Source: Epiperipatus broadwayi
Taxonomy: Eukaryota > Onychophora > Udeonychophora > Euonychophora > Peripatidae
Length of the DNA stretch: 64,000 nt
NCBI GenBank assembly: GCA_028023455.1
Contig: JAQFVV010000023.1
Location: 2,285,501-2,349,500, forward strand
Reading direction: 5' to 3'
In this document: positions 12,471 to 23,730 of the stretch, one piece after another
Layout of the letters: each line of letters begins with the position of its first letter
How positions within the stretch are numbered: the stretch's first letter is position 1
Program-made: the position numbers and the translations under genes
The notes under the pieces: model-generated
The model's input: only the letters and a program-made list of their open reading frames with translations
Told to the model about the DNA's origin: nothing
Databases searched by the model: none

Positions 12471-13339
12471 TCAAAAAACAAAAATTTTATTTTATAATTT
12501 TATGTAAGAGTTTTATTCATGCGTTTCTAACACTTTTTGATGACTTCTTTCAAAAGTATAGTATTTAATAACATCATATTATTTTTTGTTTGCTTATTCA
12601 ATCACACAATCTTATTCTGATGTTGTTTATATTGCAATAAATAATATATTATTCATTTCAGTGTCCACCATGTATGTATTGCAAATAATACAATTAGATA
12701 AAAGATTTTAAAAAATTCAGGCAATTAAAGTGTTATGCAAATTAATCAATTTAAATAAAAATATAAAAAACTGGAATGGGCTGTTGAAGATAGAAGGAAG
12801 TAAAGTGTATATAAAAATACTTTTTTTAATGCATTCAGTGTGAATTCTTACTTTATTAAAATATCGGATCCCATTATGCTTAGTGAGTAAAAGGAGGAAA
12901 AACCACAATCTGCTAATCAATCTGGACATTTGCTGACACACTACTTTAATAAATTTGGTTAAGAATAAAAAAACAATGTTTATCTCAAATTGCAAAGCTG
13001 AAAATTGTTATAAGTATATTATGGCCACATATGAGCTATTTAATATTTGCCATTTGGGAAGAAACAAACTATGATTATCTTGTTTTTTTTAAGTCTTAAA
13101 GGGACTGTATATTTTATCCTGAGCTTTAAGTTTTATTTAATACTAATGCACTATATTTTATTTTATGAATTGTTTAAATTAGGAAGCAAAAGGTTTTTTT
13201 TTTAAAAAAAAGAGTAAATCATTGAAACATGCTTAATCTGACCATATTCAAATATATATATATCTTATAATTTTTATTTATTTATTTGCTTTTTATTTTT
13301 TAATTGAAAAATATACAAAAGTAAAACTTTTTTAACTAT

Positions 13340-13545
13340 TATAAATCCATGGCAGAATAAAGGTCTTTAAAATTTAAACTGTTTCCCTAATCCATAGCCA
13401 CTTTTCTCCATATCATATCCATCAATTTCACTTACATTTTTAGATCTTTATAATATCTTAAATTTCACTTTAAGATATCAATTGTTCATCTATTATTATC
13501 TCTGCCAATAACTATCTCTTATCAACTCATTATATTGTTGTGCTA
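13340..13545 (-). pseudogene. RTE-type LINE, decayed 3' fragment
   Basis: Aligned by eye with the reverse complement of the 3' end of the 15.4-kb RTE copy, this segment preserves the order of landmarks. These are the end block (ATAAATCCATGGCAG versus ATCAATCCACTGCAG), the segment before CCATCTTCTCC, and TCAATTGTTCATCTATTATTATCTC. It is heavily mutated and carries no open frame. The upstream extent beyond 13545 is uncertain. Confidence 0.55.
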
Positions 13546-15386
13546 AATCTAAATAAAGAAAAGTCATATGAAGTAATAAAAGAATACTAAATATTAGCCC
13601 AGGGATAGATAAAATCAGAATAACAGACATAAAATCAATATTAATCTTTTATAGATATTATAATTTACAAGATTAATAAAATAATAGACAATGGTCAATT
13701 TTCTGTATTATTAAAGACATCTATAATTTCCTGATATAGTTTTGCTAACTACGGAACCATATTTGTACTTTCTACAGGTGCTAAAATAACAGAAAATTAT
13801 TCATAAAATATTTTTAAAAATTTTAAATAAAATTAATAAAAATCAATATGGGTTTTATAATAGCAAAAAATATTACTATTATTATTTAAAAATTCTACAA
13901 ATGAAAAAAAAAATACATAAGTATAATTTTTTCCTATTTTTATACAGCTTTTGATGTCAATTAATCCATGGTTCAGAAAATTATGAAATAACTTGCAATC
14001 ATTTATTTAAAAATTATTTAAATAAAAGATATACTCTAATTAAAATATCGAATGTATTGTAAAATAAGAAAAAATTGATACAGAGTTCTTCAAAGTTCTA
14101 TACTTTTATAAATGACTTGGAAAATATCAATTTAATGAATTAATATTTCAATATGTTAATGTTAGTGTCAGAATCAATATTGTAGACCAAAATTATCAAG
14201 AAAGCTTTAACAAAATTGTCTACTTGGTCTTTTGACAGGGGAATTTTTATAAATGGAATAATAAAGATAAAAAATAAGAATTGACTTAATTAATTTTTGA
14301 ACTCCTTCCCCCATGCTTTTATTTAAAGTTAAATCTAAAAAATTATTTGATTTCTTGTTATTGTATAATCAATAAAAGCATTTAATATATTTTTTTATTA
14401 TTTTTAAGTTTTTAGTATTGGCACAGTAAACAAAAATGTAAAACTATATTGTACTTAAATTGAATGGACAGTTATAGTTGATATATATATATATCACTAG
14501 ATACTTCTGCTATAAGTTAAAATGTATATTCCTTATGTATATATCATATTTAGTATGCATACATAATACATATGTATATATTGTAAATGAACTTCACTTA
14601 ATACATATAATATATGTCTTTAGAAATGTCTGCAGTATATATACACTTAATGTATATATATTTGGTATGTATACATAAATATGTATAATAAATCAGTAAC
14701 TAAGTTTTCTATTTAAAACTGTTTGATAGATTTATTTTTTATTTTAAAACAGTTGTTTTAAAAAAACAATACTAAAGAAAAAATTTGTAACCTTTTTTAA
14801 CTGAAAAATTTGTATTATATAAAAAAGATAGCAATTTTTTTTCTTTAGCATTTTTTTAAAATAATGTGAGTTTTATAATTTATCTTTTCTTAAAAAATAA
14901 TAATAATAATTTTAAATAAAAAACTTAAGTTCCTGATTTATTTATACATATTAAATATGATATATACATTAAAAATTTAAAATGGTTAAAATATGTTATT
15001 TAAAGAAATAAAAATTTATACTACCCTCTCACGCTTATTAATTAAAACAAATGAAAGTTCTAAAAATAAGTGTTAATTGCAATATGTGAAATTATTGAAT
15101 ATTTTTCATATTTTCCCATCATCTACTTCATATCTATCAAACTAATTGATATAATGAAAGGATAAATGTTTCAAATGAATTAGGCTAGTATAACTTGGTT
15201 ATATATCAATTTTTAAAAATTCTATTGAATTTAAATATATTAAATCTCAATTTTAAAATTTCATTCTAACTCGAAAAAAGATTTAAAGTTAACAAACAAA
15301 CTGATTTTCGAACTTCAATAATAGCATTTAAAAACTAAATTAATGTTTTCTTTACATGAAATTAAAAATATTAATGTATTAATTAT
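13546..15386. other. Very AT-rich DNA with TA/TGTA-rich low complexity
   Basis: Possibly contains further unrecognisable LINE remains at 13550-14250. The stretch 14478-14690 is a TATATA/CATACA-rich low-complexity tract whose open frame is spurious. Confidence 0.4.
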
Positions 15387-16004
15387 GAAGAATTAGAAGA
15401 AGTTAACAGTTACAAATACCTTGGTCAGATTCTTAATACAGATGGAAACATAATGGAGGAAATTAATCATAGAATTAAACTTGGTTGGAGTGCTTTTGGT
15501 AGAAATAACTTGATACTAAAAGGAAATATGCCTATGTGTTTGAAAAGGATGTTTTTTAACAAATGTGTTTTACCAGTTCTTACTTATGGATCTGAGACTT
15601 GGACACTTAATAGAAGAGCAATACAGAGACTTCAGACCACTCAAAGGAGTATGGAGAGATGTATGTTGGGAGTAACAAGAAGAGATCGAAAACATAATGT
15701 ATGGGTAAGACAACAAACAGGTGTTACTGACCTTATTGAAAAAATTAAAAGATTGAAATGGAGTTGGGCTGGACATATTGCTAGAAGAGATGATAATAGA
15801 TGGACAATTGAAATTTTAAACTGGATTCCAAGAGATTGTAAAAGACCCAGAAAGAGACCATATGTGAGATGGATGGATGAAATAAGAAAATGTGCAGGGG
15901 GGTTGTGGAGAAGAGAAGCTAAAGATCGGAGAAGATGGATTAAACTTGGAGAGACCTTCATCCTGCAGTGGATTGATAATGGTTGATGATGATGATGATG
16001 ATTA
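15387..16004 (+). mobile_element. RTE-type LINE, 5'-truncated 3' end with open reading frame
   Basis: The frame is open from about 15390 to the stop at 15984-15986. It encodes the C-terminal tail of an RTE endonuclease/reverse transcriptase. It begins ELEEVNSYKYLGQILNTDG, the conserved block after the RT palm. It then reads through LTYGSETWTLNRRAIQRLQT, the WAGHIARRDDNRW block and RPYVRWMDEIRKCAGG, ending FILQWIDNG. These blocks are known from RTE-clade LINEs. The stop is followed by a (GAT/TGA)n tract (15985-16002), the usual RTE 3' end. The upstream RT and endonuclease are missing, so this is a dead-on-arrival insertion, but the absence of stops over about 200 codons makes it the youngest RTE copy here. 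Confidence 0.85.
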
Positions 16005-16254
16005 AAAAAATCATTGAATTTAGATATTTTATATCAAGGCTTTACAAAGTCAAAGATGTTTTTTATTTGAATATTCTTGTCATATATAAATCTTTGTGTG
16101 AATTTTTATTAAGATATAAAATAATAATTTGCAATCCTGCTAATTATTCTAATATTAAAAGATTAATATTACTGGGGAAAAAATCATAAAAAAATTATCT
16201 ATTAAAAAAATAATTATAAAAATATTTTATTACTTGATGAAACTTTTTGAATAA

Positions 16255-16515
16255 ATATTTATGAGGGGGGAGGGGAGATTGATAATACTTTTCAAAAACT
16301 ATTTTAGTAATGACTGTAAGCTTGCTATTCTTCTACATGCGCCTTACTATTACTTTCAAACAGCCAATAGCTGTTAAAACAGTAGTCTGAGGAGCGATCA
16401 GGCCTAGACACGTGACAGAGATTTTTTGACAAGAAAAGAATGATACCAATCTTTTCTTTTACTTAACTTATATATATATAAGCCAGTCTTAAGCATCTTG
16501 GCTTGAAAGCATGAA
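16255..16515. repeat. Decayed copy of the 58.4-kb foldback family (F5)
   Basis: The segment 16355-16515 matches the arm of the 58.4-59.1 kb foldback in order: CAGCCAATAGCTGT, the block around ACACGTGACAGAGATTTT, TCTTTTCTTTTA, and CAGTCTTAAGCATCTTGGCTTGAAAGC. Only one arm is present. A G-rich patch (GGGGGGAGGGGAG) precedes it. Confidence 0.5.
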
Positions 16516-16899
16516 TATATAAACATATACATTTATTACTGAGAATTTAATACATAGTATATAATTACAAAATCTTACAACAAATATGAAACTAGAATAA
16601 GAAATTACTAAATTATCTAACAATTTATCTACTAAATTAAAAAAAACAAAAACATTAAATATTGTAGAAAAATAAAAAATCAAATTAAGAAGTATATTTA
16701 AAAAAAAAAAACAGTTAACTCCAAATATATCATTATTGTTTGATATAATCAATATTTTATTATTTACAATTAATATATTATGATTGTATAATTTCTTTTG
16801 TGTTTATCATGAGCTTCTTTTATATTATATTTAAAATCAAAGAATTGTAATTATTTAGCTTATGTATGACAATCTTTCTTATATAAAAATGCAATTAGA

Positions 16900-17635
16900 T
16901 TTAGTAGGACAAGAATTAATTGTAAGTAAATATTTTTCAATTGTATAAATAAATAATAATAGAAAAACTTATTGTTTTGAATTCATTAAGAAAATTCTGA
17001 TATATCTTCATTTGGATGTCCAATTCCACTTAATATTTTGTTGAAAAAAAATAATCATAATGTACAATTTTTCTGAAAATTCTATAAATCCATATTCTTT
17101 CTCATTTCTATTGCCATAATCAAATTTACACACAGTGCTTTCTTTTTTATAACATTTTCCAATTCTAGCATTAAAGATGCCATGACAATTTTAAAATATT
17201 GTTTAGTGTGATCAAAAACTTTTTATCTGCTTATATAAAAACTGGTATTGCTTCATCGCAATGACAAATTGTTGGGATATAATCCTAAATTATCTGCCTT
17301 TGGTATCTTTCATTAAGTTGAAATAATGTTGCCATTTTGTCTGATATATCATCAACCTACATAATGTTGGTCATCCATTTGTTATTGAATCACTCTATTT
17401 GTGTTTCTATATTTATGCTGGTCCACTTTTCAAATCAATTATCTCTTCAGCTTTTTTTTTAACTTTACAAATTCCAACATCGATAATAGATTGTTCTTTT
17501 TCCAATTCATCATTGAAGAGCAATTTGGAATTGCAAACAGAAAATTCTTATCAATTCTTTAAACACCAACTGCTGCTTTGGCTAATAACTTTATAATCTT
17601 CTTGAAAAAAGTACCATCATTTAATTGTCTATTCT
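16900..17635 (-). pseudogene. RTE-type LINE, endonuclease-region fragment
   Basis: Read on the minus strand in three frames this gives QVYAPTS-like IIQDYIPTI, DHTKQYFKIVMASFNARIG, STVCKFDYGNRNEKEYGF and a following W-T-S block. These correspond to the apurinic endonuclease domain of RTE elements (QVYAPTS ... GDFNAK(V/I)G ... GKFGYGxRNERG). The upstream part (17400-17630) resembles 23490-23730. Frameshifts and stops are abundant. It lies immediately downstream of the 3' end of the next RTE copy in the same orientation, so it is a separate insertion. Confidence 0.7.
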
Positions 17636-19372
17636 GACAATCACTACCAATCCATTGTAGAATAAAGTTTCATCAAATTTAAACCAGTTTCTCCAATCCT
17701 CAGCCTCTCTTCTTCATAACCTACCAAAGACTTGTGATCCTGTTTAAGAATTTATCTTTATTATAATCTCTTTTAGCAATATATCCAGTCCAGTTATTTC
17801 AGTTTCTTAATTTTTTCAATGATGTTAGTGATACCTGTTTATTCTCTCACTCGTGTATTTTGTTTTTAATCACTTCTTGTTTTTGCTAACATAAATCTCT
17901 CCTTATTATGTTAATGGCCCTATTCTTCTGTTCAAAGTTTCCAAGACCCAGATTTATAAGTAAAAAATGGTAAACACATCTATTAGAAACCTTCCTTTAC
18001 AAATATATAGGCATATTTATTTTAAATATGAAGTTATTTTTACCAAAAGCATTCCATCCAAGTTTCATTCTGGGATTAATTTCATCCATTAAACTTTTAT
18101 CTGTACTAATAAACTGATCAAGATATTTATTTTAGGTATTAACTTCTAATTCATCATTATTATTTTTTATTTTCTTCTTCTGAGAAACTCCATTGAATTT
18201 GACTTTAGTCTTTTTAGTATTTATCTTTAATGGAACTTTCTTACTTTCATCTGATAAAAGTTCTGAAGCATTATTTGCAAAACAACGACATCATCTGCAA
18301 AATCTAGATGACTTAAATAATCTCTACTTTTTATTTTCTTGGCTTTTCATTTTAATTTATAAAATACCTTTTATAAACTTGCTGGAAAAGGTTTTGAAGA
18401 TAAGGAATCAAACCTGTCATAAACCCTTCTACATATAAATCTTTTTACATTCACTATGAAATCTAATCACTGCAATTGCATTTTGATAAATATTCTTCAG
18501 ACTATGAGAATATTCCAAATCTATATCTTGATGATCCAATGTTGTAATTAGCATAGAAATATTTATAGAAACCAATACCTTTTCATAATCTCCATATCCA
18601 AAAAATAATGGCAACACATATTCATTAGTCCTTCCTATAACTTCTTTCAATATTTGGATGTGATCAATGGTACTAAAATCATTTTTAAGTCCAGTTTGTT
18701 CTTTTGATCAATTAAAATCTAGAGTTTACTTTAGATGAGTTTTAATTATTTTGGTAATTTTACATAGAACTAATAGAAGGCCGATATATCTGTAATTTCT
18801 AATATCTTCTTTATCATCTTTTTTCATTATCAATATTATTACTGTAGTCTTCCAATTATCTGATACATCTTTATCATTTAGACAATTGGTATATAACTTT
18901 ATCAACAAGTTTTTTTGCTTTTTCATTTGCTTTTTTTAAGATGTCAATTATAATTCCATTGTTTTCTGAAGTTTTTCTCTTATTTGTAGTTTTAATTGCA
19001 TGTCTCACTTCTTCATTTAAAATCCTGAGCAATTGTAATCCTTTATATAATTCTTCAAATATTTCCTATCATCGTGTTTTTAAATAAAAATTCTATCTTT
19101 TTTTCTGATTGCTAAACAACTTTTCTTCCAGTAACAAGACATTGTTTTATACTTAGATTTTTATTCTTTTCTATAGTTTTCCTTGCCAATTATATTTTTA
19201 TATCATTATAATGTCTCATTTTTTTCTCTTCGTACATTGTTTTGCTCTGTAAAAATTTACTGTTATACTTTTTTGAATTAATCTTTTTTTTTTTTGCTAT
19301 TCTTCATAGAATATTAATTATCTTTTGATTTATTTCATTCACATCTGATCCACTTTCAAAGTTTGTTAATAT

Positions 19373-20639
19373 TGTAACGGGATAGCGTTACATGGGGTTT
19401 AAATCTAGGAAAATATATGTATCATCACGAGACAAGCCGATGAAAACAAACACCCCCACCCACCCAAAAAAAAAAAAAGTTTTTCGGGTTTTTTTTCCCA
19501 CTTTTTATTTTTTTCCCCCCCTTTTAAAAAATATTTATAAAAATTCTAAAAAATTTTTTTTATATTTTTTTTAAAAATTTTTTAAAATATTTTTATTAAC
19601 ATTCTCTAAAAATATAATAAAAGAAAATATAATATGCTCTAATAAAAATTCAAAGATAATTTCCACTCGTATACGCCACGGGATATTTAAAATGTTTATT
19701 TTTAAATTATAGTTTTAGCAAAGGTAAAACTCATAGAAAAGTTTGAGAAAAGATTAAATGCTCGACTTCTAAAATTAATGTAGATTGTATTGTTCTTGTA
19801 AAACGCACACGCATGCACTCAAAGTGTGAATGAATAAGGTTTGTTAACTGAGATTGCAACATGAGATTGCCGAGACCAAAATTAGCCTTAAAAAAAGGTT
19901 GAGTGAACATTACGTCAAACACGGACCTGAACGACAACTCTTAAAAATATGGAACTCTGGGGGGAGATTGGATCCCAAGATAAGGATCACCTCTTATAAA
20001 TATCAAACAAAATCTATTCAAAGTCTTGTTCTAGCTTTTTCGGCTTGTTCTGGCTTTTTCAAGTTTGTTCTTGTTTTTTTTGCTGGCTTGCTTGTTTGAC
20101 TTAACCTAACTTAACGTGTATTGATATTTTCGCTTCATGTGCTTATTTCATATAGCGTGACATAGAATAATATTCTTTCAGTTTGCCGTATCCAAATCCA
20201 AGATGATCGTTATGAAATTAATACTTAGAGCGTCGATTGTCATGAGGGGCTAGAAAACCCTTCAGTGATTGATCGTCCGCCACCAAATATCTCGAGCTAT
20301 GAAAATTCAATAACATCTCCACGTGAAATTAATGCTCCAACCTAATCATTATGTTCGAAAAATACCAACATCGTCCAGACCATGCTATGCTCACTTTAAA
20401 ATCACTTCACTATGAAAGCCATATCCCACGTTCAAATCCTCGTCTCACCAGCGGAAGTCAAAATCAAAATCCTAGGTAAATAGTTTATTTTATATTATGT
20501 TTCATTCACTCAATTCGTAAACTCTTAAAGGCAATCTCATAGTTAACTAACATACACTTGCGTAAATAAATCATAACTCTGCTGTAATATTTAATCTATT
20601 ATTGTAATCTATCTTAATCGTAGGACTTTTCAAAACATG

Positions 20640-20684
<45 letters not shown>

Positions 20685-21428
20685 TATTTTTTTTATATTT
20701 AATAAATTTGTTCAGTATTTAAACAAGTCGAGCATTTCTCAAGTCTTTTCATACAATTAAAGTCTTATCTCAGTTACTCTTGATCATTAATAAATTTATC
20801 GTTAAATTATACTTATTTAGATTTAGATTTATTTTCAATGTTTCTTTTAAATATAATATGCCAACATCGTGCCGTAAGTCACGATGTTTATTTATTTTCC
20901 TTAGTTAAGATAGACTTAAGAATTGGGCGGGTCTATAATAAATATGTAAACAAATGTCAAACAATTATATTGAGTATAGCATATAGGGGGGATGATCTTA
21001 TAAGCCTAATTGTTCGGGGCATAAACGAACCGTCGTATTGGTCATAAACAACCAATAATCAAGTCTAGTGCTAGGATCAATCAGTTAGCAAACTAAACTT
21101 CTTTCCCATTAGTGAACTGTGCGTCTTTTCCGTGAGGAGTTGTCTTTGAAAACAATCATATAACGGCCTTGAGTAACCTTATTGGTCCATGCTGGGAGTT
21201 TGAGCTGGTGGGCGGGATTAGACTTCGAAATCGTTTTGGTGTGACGTAAGGTGATGCGAGTAATTAAATTCCACTTAAATAATCGTATCTGGCGCCCCCT
21301 TGTGTGGATAGTGAATAACTATCGATATAAGTAAATAAATAAAGCTTTACGCTATGTCATGTTTATTTCGAAGCCCGAATCTCTGTTAGGAAAGTAGCGA
21401 CGAAGTTAATATCAGTCATCCCATTACA
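19373..21428. mobile_element. Solo LTR (~2.06 kb) inserted into the RTE copy
   Basis: The element starts TGTAACGGGAT and ends ATCCCATTACA (inverted termini TGT...ACA) and is flanked by ATAT on both sides (19369-19372, 21429-21432), a 4-bp target duplication. The RTE endonuclease continues on the far side, which fixes both edges. Near the right end are AATAAATAAA (about 21332-21341) and a U5-like tail, so the LTR probably reads left to right. It also contains a 35-nt A run (20642-20677) and retains many CpGs, unlike its surroundings. No internal protein-coding region is convincing; the ORFs at 19854-20099 and 20838-21047 are not recognised. Confidence 0.7.
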
Positions 21429-21735
21429 ATATTTTGAATATTTACAAGTTATAATTTAAATTCATTGGAGTGATTTTGATGGTTAGAAACATCAACTAAT
21501 AATATTTTTTTAAAAATAATTCTAGTCTCTCTAGTTTTGCATTAACATGTATCTTACATCTCACTAATCAATAACATTTTCTATGATGAATTTATTAAGA
21601 ATATTATAGTCTTGAAATACATATCTTTTGTTAATCAAAATATAAAACAATTCTGCCATACCTTCATTTGGATACAAATCATTTCCATTTAGCATTTTTC
21701 TCAAAGAAAGAATTTACAATATACAGTTTTGATAA

Positions 21736-23289
21736 TATTAAATAGTGCTATCACACTCATAACGTAAAGCTGTCTAATTAATATCAATTAGTCAATTAAA
21801 ATGGCTGAGCGCTTTAGAGAAATTGTACTTCTCATAATCATAGCCAGTTCTGACTCGTTCATTGAAATCATTCTATCAGTATAATATGCAAACTCTGTGC
21901 AAATGAGTCAATTAGACCATCTTTTGATATAGCAAAACATTCTTCTTTACAATTAATGGCAAAAAAAGTCCTCTGCTATAAAGTAAGCCTCCTTTACCTT
22001 ACGCTTAACATCATGCCTTTCAGTACAAACCAATTTTGCAGATGTGGGTTCAAACTCATGTCCTGATACTTTTTGATATGCAAAAATTGAAGTCCATTCT
22101 GGGTTAGTATGTGACTTATTATATCTATACTTGTGCTGTGACAACCATAGTATGAAGCTTTGCACCAATTGTGAGGGCATGCCACTCTATACATGGCCTG
22201 TGAGGTCTGATCCAAAGCTATGGTGTCTTTCATGTTGTTAATAAGCCTATTAGTTGAGCTTGGTGTATGAAAACTCAGACGAAATTCCATAGAGAAATTC
22301 CTATAGAATGTCTTATGCAAAGAGTGCACGTAGGGGAATAATAGCCAAGGCTTGTTGTCTCTAACTCTGTGTGTTCCAATATTATCAATAAAATATCTAA
22401 TATTATTATAAACTACATCACGCTTGTATCCTGATTCAATTAAAATGTTAGTATAATTAATCATATTAGACCTTCTGTCTGCCTCAAATTTTCACAAATG
22501 GTAATTTCTAAAAAGAAATGATGTCAAACCAGCAAACTTGTGAGGTGTGTATGAATCTCGGTGAATCTGTCCTCGAACTTCTGGTGGCTTCATGACCATT
22601 GTATAGTTCAGAGTACTTCCTTCTCTGTGTACCATAATATCTAAATATTTTATTTCTTGCTTTATATTTTCCCATTAAATATTTAAATCTAAGGATGTGT
22701 GCACTTGTATCTGATCTTTGATTTGCTCAACAATATTTACTGGAGCAGCAACAAATAAGTCGTCCACATACCTTGTATATATTATGTGATTATCTACTAT
22801 GTTATATTTAGATAATACTTGTTTTCATAATAATTCAAATAGATGTTACCCATGATGCTGCTCATTGGTAATCCCATGGGCCACCCATTGTTCATGTGGT
22901 ACCATTTGTCTTCAAACTTTGCCATTATATTTTTGTCCAACCATCTTAAAAACTCAGTGATGAAATAAATGTGAGCCTGAGCCATATTATTATTGCCAGT
23001 TCTTGTTGTATAATCTTGATAGAAGTCTTTCTATTAATAGACCCATATAACTCTGAAATATCTATAGCAGCAATTTTAAACTCAGGCCTTATTAGCGCAT
23101 TCTTGATTCATTCTACAAAATCAAAAGAAGATTTAATAGTATACTCGCTGAAGCCTAAGCTATCAATTAGCCACTGATTTATCTTCTTAGCTGTTTCAAA
23201 ATAATACATGCCTCTGAAGTCCAACATCAACCTCAGAGGCATGTCAGGCTTGTGTAATTTGGTGTTAGCAAACATTTGAGGGGGCATGG
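21736..23289 (-). mobile_element. Penelope-like element, 5'-truncated, RT plus GIY-YIG endonuclease, inserted in RTE
   Basis: Minus-strand translation gives, in order, TKLHKPDMPLRLMLDFRG (RT N-terminal block of Penelope-like elements, about 23255-23200), WPMGLPMSSIMGNIYLNYYE (about 22890-22830), RYVDDLFVAAPVNIVEQ (catalytic YVDD motif, about 22780-22730), then a thumb region. The end is a GIY-YIG nuclease-like tail (about 22190-21950) including CPHNWCKASYYG and ERHDVKRKVKEAYFIAEDFF. The expected R...E-A-x-(Y/F)-I part of GIY-YIG is visible. Frameshifts join at least three frames and there are several stops, so it is inactive. Both flanks are RTE endonuclease sequence. Junction positions are good to about 15 bases. 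Confidence 0.8.
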
Positions 23290-23730
23290 AAGTTCGTGTC
23301 CCTTCTTTTTTCCATCACCATAACCAAATGTACCCACAGAACTTTCATCCTTCAATAATTTATCAGATATAGCATTAAGTCTCTCATGAGAATTTAAAAA
23401 TGTTATTTGGTCCGAGTATTTTGTACATCCATATAAAAATCCTATCACTATAAGAACTTTTGGGGTATAAACCTGAATTATCTGCATTTCCTATCTTCTA
23501 TGATATTGAACAACTTAATCTTACTACAATTGTTCCATTTAACATTAGACATCTTTTAATTCTATACATTTATCTTTATTCAAAAGTGATCTGTAGTCGT
23601 AAATACCAAAATAATGTCATTGGCAAATGGCAGCTTGGTCGACAACCAGGGAATTCTTAGTACCCTTTACGTTCATTTGCCAACTTTTGCCTTGGCTAGT
23701 GACTTTACAACTTCCTGAGAATAAGAGTTA

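Larger units (their letters stand above)
17636..23730 (-). mobile_element. RTE-type LINE copy split by two later insertions
   Basis: Three blocks on the minus strand form one RTE in 5' to 3' order. The first is 23730-23290 (N-terminus and endonuclease start, IIQVYTPK and SVGTFGYGDGKKKGHEL). The second is 21735-21429 (endonuclease end, YIVNSFFEKNAKWKW and RCKIHVNAKLERLELF). The third is 19372-17636, holding the RT and tail: VSDNWKTTVIILIMKKDDKE, YRYIGLLLVLCKITKIIKT, a YEKV(L)..NISMLITTLDHQ block and the final WRNWFKFDETLFYNGL. The gaps between blocks hold a Penelope-like element and a solo LTR. Stops and frameshifts are frequent, so the copy is dead. The 5' boundary is uncertain. Confidence 0.8.

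Noticed and set aside
14478-14690. Coding ORF of 66 codons
   Set aside because: TATA/CATA low-complexity sequence.
15570-15961. Minus-strand ORFs opposite the RTE tail
   Set aside because: Shadows of the plus-strand RTE coding frame.
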